The notes: generated by a model from the letters alone, not told the origin. Counted from the stretch's first letter, positions 35,736 to 48,813 are shown. The stretch: 64,000 bases of DNA from Pyrus communis (GCF_963583255.1 NC_084803.1:7492238-7556237), one strand, 5' to 3'. Translations and numbers: made by a program.

Positions 35736-38214
35736 GCCAAATTTTCTGCCCCCAAAACCCCTCGGCCTCTCTGTGCCATTTTTTTTTGTTAACAGCTGTC
35801 CTTTTACATTAATACTTAAATTTAAAAATAAAAATAAAATAAAATAAAATAAAAAAAGACAGAAGACAACGAACCGGTGCACCCTTTTGAGATTATGCGT
35901 TCACATTTTGCACATGACACCTCCCCCTTCCCGTGTTCCCCTCTCTCCTTCCATCTAATTCCAAAGACGGGATGAATTCCAGAAATCAAAAGCTTCAGAA
36001 TTTCAAAATCCCAATATAAACACAGAAATTAAAGTCAATAAACCGCGAAACAAACTCAAAATTCCAAATCAAATGAGAGAGATGAAGATAAGGGAATCAG
36101 GATTTGGTGAGTTCCAGTCTGGGAGGGGTTGGCTGTTCATATTATTTTTATTGGATTCTCTGTCACTTCATATTTTTGACGTAATTCTTGTGTCATCGTT
36201 ATAAAACATTGTACCAAAAACATAAGGTGACAGAGAGTTCATGAAGAGTCTCACTTTTGAAAAAACTTTTCAATGTGTCTGGCATACGGAGTTGTATATC
36301 ACGTGTCTCTATGCAAATGGTTAGATTCATGTGTTAAAAAATTAATAACATAAAAATAAAATTTTTCACCACTTATATAATTACACGTGATGTACTACTT
36401 GTGTTACGGGTATAGAAAATAAAAAATTTATTTTTAAAAGAGTCTTCTTAATATTTCTCTTCGTAATAAACCCATATGTGCAAGAAAAGCTTACCAGAAT
36501 GAAGACTTCCTCTGTCGGCAGAATTTGAGGCTTGCAGGTTATAAATTATTGTAAAAATAAATATTATATGGTATTATCATATAATGACACGGGCACCCTT
36601 ATATGTAATGGCGAGAAGGTTAATGGTGTCACTCTAATATAATGGCAAGAAAGTACAAAATGGCATCGAATAGTTACTTACCTTTGGGTGCGGAGGTGCT
36701 CTGCAATATGAGCAAGCAATCTCCGCATATTCTTAAACCATTTTTAAAGTATTTAAATTTGAATGAGTATCATTGAAGCAGAAAAGTGGATGCATCTATT
36801 TTTCCAAACATAAAAACGAACAAAGAAGAAGAAAGATTTGCCTTCCAATAAGGTTGTTTGTAAAGAAATTTGAGGTTCCACCATAAAACTAATGACAATA
36901 TGGGAAGTATCTTAACTTCTTTCTTCCTTCATCAATGTAAGGCTCTTTTACATTCACATTCTCACATGTCTACTCACATGTGACAATTTTTCAAGCCAAA
37001 CACGTTGACAATACGAATTTGGTGACATGTGGCCGTTGGGACACAAATGTGGACCAACCTGCTCTAATACCATAAAGAAAGTTGAGGTTCCACGATAAAA
37101 TCAATTGACAATATAGAAACTAGCTCAACTTCTTATAAGCTCTTGCAGTGTTTCTTCTTTCACCAATGTAAATCTCTTTTACCTTCACATTCACAGTTTG
37201 ACCATAGTAGAATAAACCCGTAAGTGCATATTTTCAATGATTTCACAATGCACACGAGGGATTCCATAAGTATATACAGAGTGAATAAATTATGGAAGCG
37301 ACGAGATGCTCATCATCAGTTTGTCTATTGAATCCAGTCTCCATTAGTTGGATCGTTGAAGGAGGTTGTTGGAAACAGATCAACAAGGTTGCATCTACAA
37401 ATAGATTATTGATGTAATGATAATATAAAATCACAAGATAGACTAATAGAAACAAAACGTAAAACATATCAAGTGTATATGTATGTGATTCAAAACTGAA
37501 ATTTGAATAATTATGGCATCTGAATTTGTGGTTGAATTAGATGGTCTGAATTATAGTGTTTGTGTCTTCTTCGTGAAATAGTTTGGATTCTGATCAATTG
37601 TTAATAAGGTCTATGTAACGATCATGTGAATGAGGCCGACCTTATTGGATTTACTAATGAGAAATTATAGAAACTATTTGTATTGTTATTGATTCATTGA
37701 ATTCCTGTATTTCATGGGATAAGGTGAGAGGAATGTTGAATTTCAGAAGGTGTTGATGTAAATAAAGGCTTTTCTTTTTGTAGTACTTAATTTCAGAATC
37801 TTAAAAAGTAATGTTAGTTTTCATCAAATTCTTTACACTAAATATTGGCAATGGAAAGTAACGGATGTGAGTACCAACTAGCTATGGGTTAGTAAGCTTC
37901 TCAAGTTTACATGACCTAAATACTATGTAGTTGATTGCAGAACTATAATAATGTCCTTTTTGGGATAAGTAATTTAAAGAGTACACTCGAAAATGGATTT
38001 ATTCTTCTTGTTGTATTCAACAAGTTCATGCAGCTTTATTCGTTTATTTCATTCGCAAGTTTATATGACCTAAATACTTGCCTTGATTTGTAATCGACTA
38101 CAAAACTAGAATAATGTTTTTTTCGTGATAAGTAATTTAAGGAATACACTCGAAAATGGATTTGTTCTTGTTGTATTCAACAAGTTCATGCAACTTTATT
38201 CTTCTATTCCGATG

Positions 38215-38390
38215 TCTTCACAAAGAGTAGCAAAATAGACGTATTTTGCAGCAATTCCTTATTCCATGCTCAACAAGCAACTGTTCATCCTTTTCAGTGT
38301 TCACGAAATGATCCGTATGATGATGACAAGCTAGTTTTTGGCCGATCTCACTTTAAACTTGACCACTGCCTGGTGTAACTCTGTGATGCC
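38215..38390 (-). pseudogene. DUF247 remnant in segment C
   Basis: Counterpart of the scrap at 25625-25831: GAGTAGCAAAATAGACG near 38227 and CTTGACCACTGCCTGGTGTA near 38360 on the plus strand, i.e. a minus-strand LHQAVVKFK-like stretch. Broken by stops. Confidence 0.55.
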
Positions 38391-39633
38391 ATCATTTTCT
38401 TTTTCCCATGTTAAGTTTGTGTTATTACAGGTATGCCATCATTTTTACAAACTATATATACTGAAATTTTTTTGTTTTTTTGTTTTTTTTAATCCTTTTT
38501 TCTCCCTTCTCCCTTCTCCCTTCCTTTTTCTTCTTTCGACTGCCAGCGAATCGGACCTCACCGTTTCACCAATCGTCTCCCTTTCATCTTAGGAACAAGA
38601 AACACCAGTCGCATGCCTCGATTCGTTAGGGTTTCGACGACGATTTTCGAAAACTCCTCAGAGTTTTCCGACGTTTTTGTGACGATTCCGGCGAAGATCG
38701 GCGTCGAGGTTGGTCTCAAACTATTCCTCAGAACCTCAGGTACCTTCTGCATCTATTGCACTCAAAGATCTGCTTCAAATTTTTTGTTAATATAATTGGG
38801 TTTTAGTTAATTTTTCGTGGATTTTTTTCCTTTAAATTTATGGGTTGTGCACAAATTTTCGTTAAATTTGTGGCTTTTTTTGGTGTGATTTTATCTGAAG
38901 GTTATGGTTGCCTTAAAGGATGGTAAGCCCCCTCACTCTCCTCTTTCTCTCTCTCTACACTTTGTGTAGATTATATTTTGTTTGATTGCAGAGTTTTTGG
39001 TTCTTAAAAATCTCCATTTTTTTTATTTGGTTTCCTCTTAATTTTATTTATTATTGATTTTTGCCTAAAAATCTATGAAGGGTTTGCTCTTTTGATCGTG
39101 GACTAAAAGATTTGAATGAATTATGATAATCTCTTTAACTTTAACTAGCTTCAAATATAAGCTCTGAGTTTTCATTTCTATGGAAGCATGGCGGAAAACT
39201 ATCCCCAAAAGATCTGTATTTTAATAGTTAATTCATTTTGGACCCTGGAATACGAGTATCAAACGCTTCATAGATAGCATTGCAACTTCCAGATCATGCT
39301 GAAAGCAGAAAGTGCTAAAAGGCTCATATTAAAGCAGTTGATAAAGTTGTTCTTCTTGCTTGATATTTAGTTCGTATTTTGATCTTCGACCAAATTCCCA
39401 GAAGCAATCCAACATATATATGTTTTTCATTACTCTTTATTAAGAGTACCCTTTTTGGCATATAATTCATTAGCAGATCTCAGTCAAAGTTGTATATGAT
39501 TTTGTATAGAGAGAAAGCGGCTGGGATATGAGCAGTAGGCGTTTTGACAAGGATGATGAAAATTTCTCTGAAGACGGTATATGTTGATGAGTTCGAGAAA
39601 AAGAAGAAGATAGCATCTCATTTGAAAGGAGCA

Positions 39634-39756
39634 ATGAGTAAGAGTAATTTTGGGTCCATCAAAAGTTCGATCTCATTGATGCAAAAGCTCGAAGAGCATT
39701 AGATGTGAGGATCCAAGCAGTGTGCCGGTTGTGGACACAAGCGTGAAGGAAGGCCG
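39634..39756 (+). pseudogene. Captured NAC-type first-exon fragment, second copy
   Basis: Counterpart of 27138-27260. It reads MSKSNFGSIKSS and later CAGCGHKREGRP before GTACGA. It carries its own substitutions (CPGC to CAGC, KLEGK to KREGR), consistent with neutral decay. Confidence 0.5.
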
Positions 39757-41479
39757 GTACGAGTAATCATATTAATCCAACAATTAATATTCTCTTAGCT
39801 TGGCATACTGTTTGGTAGTAATATTTTGAATATGAAGTAGAATTTTATGCTAAATTAATAGAAAAAGGGTCCATCATTATCTTTTACTTTAATTTGTTTG
39901 TTTACTTTTTTATATGGGTGCTTTAATTCCTTGTTTTTAGTTGAAATGTAATTAAATGGGATTTGTTACACCCATCCTGCATAATTAACCTCCGGGCGGG
40001 AACATGGGTGAGCTCATGTTTTAGTTTGTCTCTTTCATATCTTTCAAACATAATTCAATACCTAAAAATTCAAATATTGATCAACTAAGAGGCAAAAAAT
40101 TGTATTAATTAGTTGTACAATATTGTACCATGACACTGATAGAAAATTGACTGTGTATGTAATACAACCTTGCATATATGGTGAATTTATGATATCAAGA
40201 ACCACTAACTTTACATCTTATTAACTTGCTGTACAATTCAATTCACAAGCATATATAAAAAAATAAAAGATTTTTCTTTTTATTTTTCATCTTCTGTCCA
40301 TATACAAATCCCTCACGGCTATGGAATGCTACAAACCTTTGAAATTCTTCACCATTATCCAGTAATGTAGAATGGAAGCCACTGAATTCTTATGAAATAT
40401 GCATTTTTTTTCTTTTCTTTCATCACATGATAATATTAGATATGTTTGGCTTATGGCTACATCATACATTCATATATTTTTGTTGAACATTTGCCAGAAT
40501 TATATATCTGGAGGGGGAGAAACATTTGTACAGCCAAACAGTCACCTTCAACCCTAATCATAATCTATATAACTTGGTGCATACCATCCTTCCCTTCCTT
40601 TTTCAAGCAGCAAGATAGTGGAAATGTTGGAGTTGTCTCTGGTCTTTTCATTTAGTTGGTCTGGTGCTTAAGTTTGCAGCTTCCTAGGACACAAGTTATT
40701 CTTACTATTCTTACTACTCACTTCGTAGTCCATGGCTTCAATGAATCCACTGTTTTTCTGACTCTGTTTGCTTATTGTGGAATTTGGTTTCTTTTTTTTT
40801 TTTGGTGATTTTTATTGGGTAATTGGTTTTGTTGCAGGTAGAGCGGTCGAGGTTCAAAAGATACAGGTAGAACCAAGAGTGAAGTACTTAGTGGCATATA
40901 GTCTTACATGTAAATGCAATAAATGAAATTTCAAACAAGTAATGTTGGTGATGAAAAGGACGATTTGAATAAATTATTTGACAATCCTGACCTAGGATGT
41001 GGGAGCTTAGTTGGATTGCAATATAGGTTTAATTGGGTTTCCTTTTGTTTGTTTGTTGATGGCACCAAGTTGTGATTTTTGCTTGATTCATTGTTTGGTT
41101 TATAATATGGTCTTGAAAGGTGTAATATTAAAAAAATGTACACCCCGTCTACAGGAAAACGAAGAAGAAACAAGAGTGAAGTACTTAGTGGCAACAGAGA
41201 ACAACGTCAAAAGTAACCAAGATACTTTTTATGTGTATTACTTTAGTCTAAAGTAGGAGGGGAAATCGCACTATTCATATGAACAGTGTTTTGTAAGACA
41301 TTTCAGTTTATTTACAAGATTGCCACTCGGGTGCTTTTAGCCTACTTTCTGGTTTCGTTTCCACTTTCTCAAACCCTAGCAGCCACAACACCATCTCTGG
41401 AATAGCATCGGCACCTGCTTCCTAAAACCAAAACCACACAAACTCGGCGTCATTTTTGTAACTCGAGAGCTTCGGTGGG

Positions 41480-41582
41480 ATGAAGGAGAAGTGCAGGGAG
41501 ATAGACTCGAGTCGGCGGGCGGAAGAGATCTTCAGGGATTACAGTGGTCGGAGAACCGAAGCCGTCCACGCTTTAACTAACG
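41480..41582 (+). pseudogene. Captured ALFIN-like PHD protein exon 1 fragment
   Basis: The frame reads RRAEEIFRDYSGRRTEAVHA and ends LTN at a donor (CG|GTACTC). ALFIN-like proteins, plant histone-H3K4me readers, begin with an RTVEE-[IV]F-[RK]D-[FY]-x-GRR-x-x-x-x-x-ALT segment encoded by exon 1, which this matches in order and in exon boundary. The first residues (MKEKCREIDSS) are atypical. No later ALFIN exon follows. Confidence 0.8.
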
Positions 41583-42145
41583 GTACTCCTATCTCTCCCT
41601 CTCTCTCGCTCTCTCTCCCCCCTCCGTTTCTCTTTCTTAATTTCCTTTTGGTTTTGGAAATCTTTGACCTTTTGGGTGATGTGGTTTTCTCATGTGGACA
41701 GAGAGAGAGAGAGAGAGGTCGAGCAAGGTTTCGTCGATTTCAGTCAACTTGGGCTACCCCCAACATCCGGTAAGGTATCAATCTCTTCCTATCCTCACGC
41801 TTCTCTGGTTTTCGCTTTGATTTTTTTATGGAAGGTTTGAGATTTCTTTAATCATACAATCAGCTTGCCCTTAATTATTCTTTCACTATATTTGACTGTT
41901 ATAGTCTCTTTTAGCTACTCAAATGACACAATAAAAATCCCAAGAAAAATTTTCTCACTTTGTAATTTCCCTCAGATCCCTCGCTGATCCCTTCTCTCGC
42001 CTATGTCGTCTTACTCCACTGTTCGCATCAGGAAGGCCCGTGCGTGGTTTTTTGGGTGTGAATTTCAGATTTCAAGGGGCAGAGAGGATGTGCTTCGTTA
42101 CGATCGGGCCGAGCTTCTATCTGCAAATCGAGGCCCCGGTGAAGC

Positions 42146-42380
42146 ATAAGCATTACAGGCCTGCGGTGAGTTCTAGGTCACCTCCTCCTTCTCCGATAAG
42201 CTTTCCTATATACATCAGTATTAAAAGAACAATTTCCAATATTTAATTTCACCATTTTCTCACACTTCCCGTTGATTGTCCGTCGAATTTGCAGGGAAAG
42301 AAAAAGGAAGGAAATGCCGCTAGGTACGTCACCAGGTCACAAGTTGTCAAGCAGCTTCAAGTCAGTCTTCCCCTCTTCAG
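42146..42380 (+). pseudogene. Captured Pescadillo (PES) N-terminal exons
   Basis: The first piece ends KHYRPA at a donor (GCG|GTGAGT, near 42166). The next exon (42295-42380) follows an acceptor TTTGCAG and encodes GKKKEGNAARYVTRSQ, then VVKQLQVSLPLF, to CAG|GTCTGT. Plant Pescadillo, a 60S ribosome-biogenesis nucleolar factor, begins with this KHYRP-GKKKEGNAARY stretch. The family start ATG is not preserved; the preceding sequence is unrelated. Only about the first 35 residues are present. Confidence 0.85.
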
Positions 42381-42747
42381 GTCTGTCTCTGGTATTCAAG
42401 TTGTAATTTCTGTATTTTCACATGATTTATGTAATTTATGTTAATCCAGGGTTTAGGGTTTGTACATTATTCGGATTTGGCGATAGTTGCTGTTATCCAG
42501 ATTTTTTATTTTTATGTGGAAATGAGTCGTAGCTGGTAAATGAGAAGCAGAGTAAGCAAATTACGGAGATAGAAGAGTACAAAATGCCCCTGGTATGGAT
42601 TGACTTAGATCTGACTGGTGAGGGTAAAATAATGTATGTTCCTTTTACCCTTTTGTTATTTGTGGATAAAATAATGTATGTTCCCATCATGGTTTCTTTT
42701 TATTCTCCAAAAATAGATTTTTAATATGCTGTTTACCGAAATTTCAG

Positions 42748-43616
42748 TCCTTAGAGTGAAGCTCCTTATAAGGATGCTGCAGGGAGAACGGCATCTGGGA
42801 ATTTACCTCTTAATGCATTTTTGTCTGAGGTATCTTCGTTTTCATTGCTACCCTGTTTAAATTAGCTTACATATGCTCTTCATGAATTTTTTTTTCCATT
42901 TATTTTGGATGATATTTATGTTTCCCTTATTTCTTTGTTTAAAGAATCTCCTTAGCCAATTGTAAATTGTAATTATATCTTTGTTTTTTTGTGATTCCAG
43001 TGGGCCCTCATGACACTGTTAAATCCAAACCGAAGTTTGGCGAATTTGATATATGTTGGATACAATGGCAGTCCTGCTTCAGCTATCCATGTTACTAGAA
43101 GAAGATCAGTAGATCGTAAAAGGAAAAAAACGGAAAGAAATGTTAGCTGCTTTGTTTTTGGTCCTAAAAATGCAGGAAAATCCCCTCTTTTAAATTCATT
43201 CATAGGAAGGTATGGCTTTCCCCCTTCACTATACTCCATATATTATAAATGTGAAGAGAAAGGGTACCACCATACCTAATCCCATTTTCTGAATCTTTGG
43301 TATAACAAAATTTATTGGGTGATAACTTCCTAGCTCTCAGATGCTGTTATAGTTCTACACAAATGAACTATTTTGCTCCTGAAACTACCCAATTTTCTTT
43401 TCAAACTGAGACAAAGCTCACTGTGTCTGCTATCCCTTTCCTGTTTGACTCTGGTCTATCTTCCATTTTAGAAAATATTTGTGGTGACTGTACATTTATT
43501 CTTTCATTTGGCTTTGTTAATTTGTTGTTGCCAATTTTGACCTCAGGCCTTTCTCAAAGAGCGAGACTATACCTACTGGTGAACGTTATGCAGTGAATGT
43601 CATTAACCAGATTGGG
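42748..43616 (+). pseudogene. Captured mitochondrial Rho GTPase (Miro) exons, three in series
   Basis: Exon 42748-42829 reads EAPYKDAAGRTASGNLPLNA then FLSE. Exon 43001-43209 reads WALMTLLNPNRSLANLIYVG and on through RRRSVDRKRKKTERN to the second-GTPase P-loop GPKNAGKSPLLNSF. Exon 43547-43616 reads SETIPTGERYAVNVI. Each has consensus AG and GT borders with introns of 171 and 337 bp. This is the end of the EF-hand region and the start of the C-terminal GTPase domain of Miro, an outer-mitochondrial-membrane protein. A family FQC is reduced to SC by one codon, and the P-loop has KSP where KSA is usual. The reading frame within the fragment is still largely open. Confidence 0.9.
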
Positions 43617-43736
43617 GTGAGTACTATCATATATAACACTTTTTGCTTTGAGAAAGGTAACGGGTAAGGGATGTATGGGTATGGGTTTTTAGGGCCGGTT
43701 TCTAGGGAGGTGGTCTGGTGTCAGTGCCTTCACGGG

Positions 43737-43833
43737 GTGGGGGTGTGATATGGGGGAGAGAGGAGAGGGGGTTGGCTGCAGAGAGTGGGGGTGTGATTTG
43801 GGGGAGATAGGAGAGGGGGTTGGTTGCAGAGAG
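43737..43833 (+). repeat. 48-bp tandem duplication, G-rich
   Basis: Two head-to-tail copies of a 48-bp purine-rich unit starting GTGGGGGTGTGATATGGGGG, with a few differences, in the interval between the Miro and ARF fragments. Confidence 0.8.
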
Positions 43834-44052
43834 AAGGTGATGGCGGGTGCACGATTAGGGGGACAGAAAGAGAGTTGATTGGGTACAAGATTTTAGGGTA
43901 GGGTTGATGTCAATGTATCATTGAAGGTAGTGTGGTGGCTGCTCTTATAAAGAAAACTAAGAATTCTGGATTTAATTGTTTAGCTGGTTCTTTTGTACTC
44001 AAGTTATTGGGCTTTGCGAGGGAATAATATGTTTCTTTCGGCTGAATTATAG

Positions 44053-44229
44053 GCTGAACCAGACACTGATGAAGTATATGCACAAGTCACTTTACTTCCT
44101 GAATCAAATGTAAGTTGTTGGCTTGAGGATTCTGATTTATTGTGGGCGGGTAAAATTGATTATGGGTTGAGATTCTGATGGTTTGATGTTATAAATTTTA
44201 GCAAGATGAGAATGCAGTGGAGAAGGAAA
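44053..44229 (+). pseudogene. Captured auxin response factor (ARF1/2-clade) exons
   Basis: Exon 44053-44109, between ATTATAG and GTAAGT, encodes AEPDTDEVYAQVTLLPESN. The next piece (44202-about 44229, after TTTTAG) begins QDENAVEKE and then loses homology. DTDEVYAQ[VM]TL is the signature just upstream of the B3 DNA-binding domain of ARFs, and AEPDTDEV…LLPE with QDENAVEKE points to the ARF1/ARF2 group. The B3 domain itself is absent. Confidence 0.85.
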
Positions 44230-45423
44230 TAACATAGGGCGCACGTCCTTAAACAGGAAAAGACTTTGGTTAGGCAAAACCAAATTAAGGAAGAGAATAG
44301 GTAGAGGCTAAAACATAATCAAGTGGAAATTTTAGGTACAAAATGTGCAGTGAGTCAAGAAATTATGCAATGGCATCCATTTACTTTCCACCACGACCAC
44401 TTTAAAAGGCTTAGTTCTTTTTCCAAGTGAAGAAATAAAATGGCACTTGAATCGTAGAAATATTAACATCTACACTCAAATGAAAAGAACTGCATATTTG
44501 AAAGGAAAAAAACAAACCAGCACACACTTGGAAATAGCTGAAAATATTGGCAAACCTCACAATGGATGTGCACGCTTTAGTGATATTTATAATGAGGATA
44601 TTTATATTAGCAAACTTGACTTATGCCCTGTACACATTCTATTGTTTAATTAATGAAGAAAACGATTCTCAATGTCTAGCTATTCATTTATTATCTTCAA
44701 TGATTTGGAAACCTGCTACTATAGTTTTCAGAATGGTTATGTCACACTTTGCTATTCTTCCTGTCAAAATGGGGAATGTTTGCATGGTTGTCACTCTTCG
44801 AACAGGTTAGTGGGTTTCTCTGGATTTTCTTTTTTCTCTATTGGGTTTCGATTAGTTCTCAAGTTTTTGCGTTTCTTGATTTGCTTTTTGTATTTGAACA
44901 TAAAGTTTTTATTTCCTCATGAATCTGATCTGCCTTTTTCAAAGATATCTCTGGTTATAACCTCAATCTACAAGCTTTGTGGCTGATCAGAGGCTATCGT
45001 ATTTGGATTTTGCTGGTAAGCATAAAATTATATATATATATATATATATATTCATTAAGTTTGTATAATTACATGGGTGTTCTTTGAGTGATATGTACAT
45101 ATATTTCCTAAAAGAAACTGATTTCTCACACTATTTTCTTATTCTACACCTTTGTTGAATTTGTCTTTTTATTTTTTTATATTTTTTTATTCAATTCAAA
45201 TGACCAAAATAAACACGAGTTTATATGGAGAATAATGAGTATGCGGAAATCAGTATCATTTGCTAAAATGTTTATCTTTATAGCTCATGGTATATATGAG
45301 TTTTGTTGTTGTTGCTGCTTTTCTTGCCTTTGCACATTCTGCTCTGAAATTTATAAATACATAGAATATTGTAATTGAAAGAAAAATAACTTTGGACCAA
45401 ATTCTACATACTCAATTTGACAG

Positions 45424-45909
45424 GAAGAAGGTTTCGAATTGGACGATTGGAAGACAAAAAGGTTATAATTCTTATGACTGGATTGAGCATGGTATGTTTA
45501 ATTATGCAGATGACCATCTGTTTTACTTTGATTAATTTCGTTGGTCAGTGCATATCATAGATAATGTATTTAATAAATGATGTAGAAACAGTGTCTGGCT
45601 TCAATACTACAAGTGTATTATCCGTTAGATTCGACAATTATTAAATCTTTTAGTGTAAATCTTAACCATTTATTTCCCGTATCATTCAATATTATTGAAG
45701 TATTTTCTGTAGAAACCTGCTGGAAAAAAATTGATGTAGAAACCTGTGAAAAGCTCAATGCAGGCATCTCAACTCAATTACTACAAACCCTATTCAAGGT
45801 GAAAGCTGTTGTACACTATGGAATTGCAGGAAATGCAGATCCCCAACTCCAAATTGGAGATGTCACCATCCCTCAATTTTGGGCTTATACATGCCTTTGG
45901 AATTGGCAG
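45424..45909 (+). pseudogene. Captured nucleoside-phosphorylase/bark-storage-type gene exons
   Basis: Exon 45424-45491 reads IGRLEDKKVIILMTGLSM up to CATG|GTATG. Exon about 45754-45909 reads LNAGISTQLLQTLFKVKAVV, then HYGIAGNADPQLQIGDVTIP, then FWAYTCLWNWQ up to CAG|GTATAA. This is the N-terminal half of the plant phosphorylase superfamily (5'-methylthioadenosine nucleosidase-like and bark-storage proteins), with the HYGIAGN and GDV-IP motifs. The catalytic C-terminal half is missing. The long upstream extension of the second open frame is intron. Confidence 0.85.
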
Positions 45910-46906
45910 GTATAAAACACTAATTTTTTTTTAGAAAATTGGCTTTTGTTTGGTAATCATTTTTTAATCCCAGTTAATTGAATGGTTAGTGTATTTGTTC
46001 CAAACAACATTCGAATTGGATTATTGATTTATTTGTTCCAAACCCCAATATAATAGTATTTGTATTTCTGCCCATTTATGGATGATTGCTGTAGCTGCTA
46101 TGATTGTCAGATTGTGTATGTTGGCTATTGCTTAACTGAGCAAATAAAGTCAGCAAAAGAGTAGATGCTATGTTAGTGTATGTCAATGGGGAGTGTAGCT
46201 ATGAAATATATGATTGCATTGATCAAGGATGATAAGTATAAGTCCTAACTGAGCAATGTATGTTAGTGACTTAGTGCAGATGGTATGCTTTGAATTTAGT
46301 GAGTTCTTTTGGGCAAGGGTTATCAAGTTTTTTTGTTGAATTTCTCTTGCTTCATTTAATTTTTTTAGATGTACAAGAGTAGAAACCTTCCGTGCAAAAG
46401 CTTTACATCCTCCCTCAACAATTTGTGTGTCTTTATGTCAAAATTATTCATGTCTTCCTGTATTACGGCTTCAAAAAGGATTTCCATATTGTCCCCAGTC
46501 AATCCGAGGGTTCTATTTGATCTCTAAGAATTGTGGGAAAGAACAGGCAAATGCATCTAGACGGGTGGTTTGGTGGTTAGGAGACTTGGAGGGCCAATGG
46601 AGGCAGTCTATTCTTCCCATATTTTCTTTTTTAGGTTAGTATATGAAGCTTTAAGGAAATGACGTTATATCATCGCAATCTCATTGCTTGATTTTATTCA
46701 GCGTTGGTTTTGATATGATAGTATCCTGTTAACTATCCTATGGAACAAATTCACAAATTCTCATATTTAGACTCAATTGCTAATTGATTCTGAGTGGTTT
46801 TTAATCTTTTGATGATCTGGCATCCGGTTTGTAGATTTCTCTTATGCTGGGTTTTATCTTTCTTATGTTTTTTTTTTTTTTAAATTAATTTTTTTGGAAT
46901 TTTCAG

Positions 46907-46957
46907 AATTTTGGGTCGTTGGAGGCAGAAGTTGGTTGCTTTGCTTGGCATGATGAG
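46907..46957 (+). other. Unassigned exon-like fragment
   Basis: 51 bp between TTTTCAG and GTATAT, reading NFGSLEAEVGCFAWHDE without stops. Possibly another captured exon; source not recognised. Confidence 0.3.
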
Positions 46958-48147
46958 GTATATAATTATACACCCAATTGACTTTGATCTTTATGTTTTT
47001 AATAATTGAGAAAGAGTAGTGTTAATAATTGAGAAATCTGTGTCAGACATGTTTACATGACAACTTTATCTTTGAGATTTGTTTGGTTTTGAAATTCCAT
47101 CAAAAGCTATGGTTTTTGTGCGATTGATTTTGTGAGGGAGATAAGGCATGACCTTCTAATTTGGTTTTTTCTCCCTCATTTTTCAAATTCCTTCAAAATC
47201 TTGCAATTTGCCTTTCTAAATTAGCTTAAGAAATATTTCGTTAATTTGATCATTGAGATTGGTTCTGAAATTCCAATTTGTTTGAGCAATGACAAATTGG
47301 GATTGGTTTTTAAATTCCCCATTGAAAAATACATAGCAATTTCAACTACTGTTTGTTAAGCAAATACATAGCTAATAATTAACGTCTATTAACTCTCAAA
47401 AAACCTTTCCCAAATCCTCAAATACATAGCTAATTCAATTGAACGCACATTTGATTGCTGGAATCATTGTCAGATATTCCTTGGGAATAAGCATTGTTCA
47501 ATTTTAATTGCAAATGACAGCTGAAATTATCTTATTTATTACCACTATTGATTTGGATCTGTAATACACAATGTTTAGATCAGTTGATTGGTACTTCCTT
47601 AAGTTTAATACTGGCAGTTTGGCTGTGATCGAATTGATCCAGTCTCGAATAGTGTGGCATGTGAGATGATAACAGACTAACATAGGAAAAGGAGTTGATG
47701 CATATGTGTTTGATTTACAAATTTTGGCAAATCCTGGCCATTTTTTGGGTTTCCTGGTGATATATATCTATCTTCATAACCAAATAGCGATAACTTCGAG
47801 TTTCTAGACGTTTTAGTGTGTTGAGTCCTGCATTTTTGTAATGTCCGTGCAAGTTGTCACTAAGATCTTTTGGTTTCTGGCTACTTTAGTTTTTCAGCAT
47901 TGTATTGTAGTTTTTAATTTATCTTTGTTGGGTAGAGGGCATGTGATGTGGGTTTTGGTGTTTAGCGAATATTCTGAGCTTCATTACTATTTTAATGTTT
48001 CCTGTCTGCCCTACAATGAAATGAACAGTACAATAACCAATATAACAATAAAATCAGTCACAGATTCCAAGCATAATGCATCAAAAGTGCGCTGAACATA
48101 ATTCTAAATAAAACGCAGTTAAGCAAAAACAGGGTAGATAAGCATAC

Positions 48148-48262
48148 TGTGAGATGACCGATTCCAGAACGCATTTTAACAACCTTATCCGGATGGTAAT
48201 TGAGAACATTATCAAGTATAAATGACTGGTCATCAGCTGGCATTGCATCCCCATCATTGTAC
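48148..48262 (-). pseudogene. Captured DCL/DUF3223-domain exon, antisense to the other fragments
   Basis: On the minus strand, after an acceptor (CTATCCAG), the exon reads YNDGDAMPADDQSFILDNVL then NYHPDKVVKMRSGIGHLT and ends at a donor-like ACA|GTATGC. This is the DUF3223 (DCL) domain, found in plastid rRNA-processing DCL proteins and at the C terminus of plant Pol IV/V largest subunits (NYHPDKxxKxGxGIxH). It is the only fragment here in the opposite orientation to the Helitron. Confidence 0.75.
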
Positions 48263-48813
48263 CTGGATAGAATAATTTAAAACCCCATAGTGAGTTAAAG
48301 CATTGCCAAGCACCAAGCAAAGATGTCTCAATATGATTCGTTAGTTAATTTTCATGACACAATTTCAATTTCTTTGGAAATTTGTGCGTTTATCTTTGGT
48401 TTTTTTTGGTTTGCTGATTTTCATGTGCTTTGTATTCATGATTGTTTATTTTGTAAAGGAAATGCGGGATATGATAGAGATGCAAGCAAATTTCTAATCT
48501 TTGTCTATCCGGTTTTCACTTTGTTTAATTTGATCTGATTCAGCCTCCTTTTCGTTGCTTTTGAGGAAAGCAAATTAAATCTGCCTTTCGATCTTTGTAT
48601 GTCATGCTTATGTTCTCCTTTATTGGGAGACTGATTTACTGTTTAAAATTGGTTACATTCTCTTATAGTTGCCCTTTTTGTTGGTTCTGAAAAAACAAAG
48701 TGACATGTGGATTTCTGTCTTTCTATATCATGCTTATGTTGAAATGTTATACCTGCCAAAACCATATGTTGAAATGTTGGATAGGTAAACGTTTTTTGTT
48801 GTTCTGTTTTTAG

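Noticed and set aside
45613..45909. A real 100-aa gene from the ATG at 45613
   Set aside because: Only the last 50 or so residues match the phosphorylase family and they begin at a splice acceptor; the upstream part is intron read-through.
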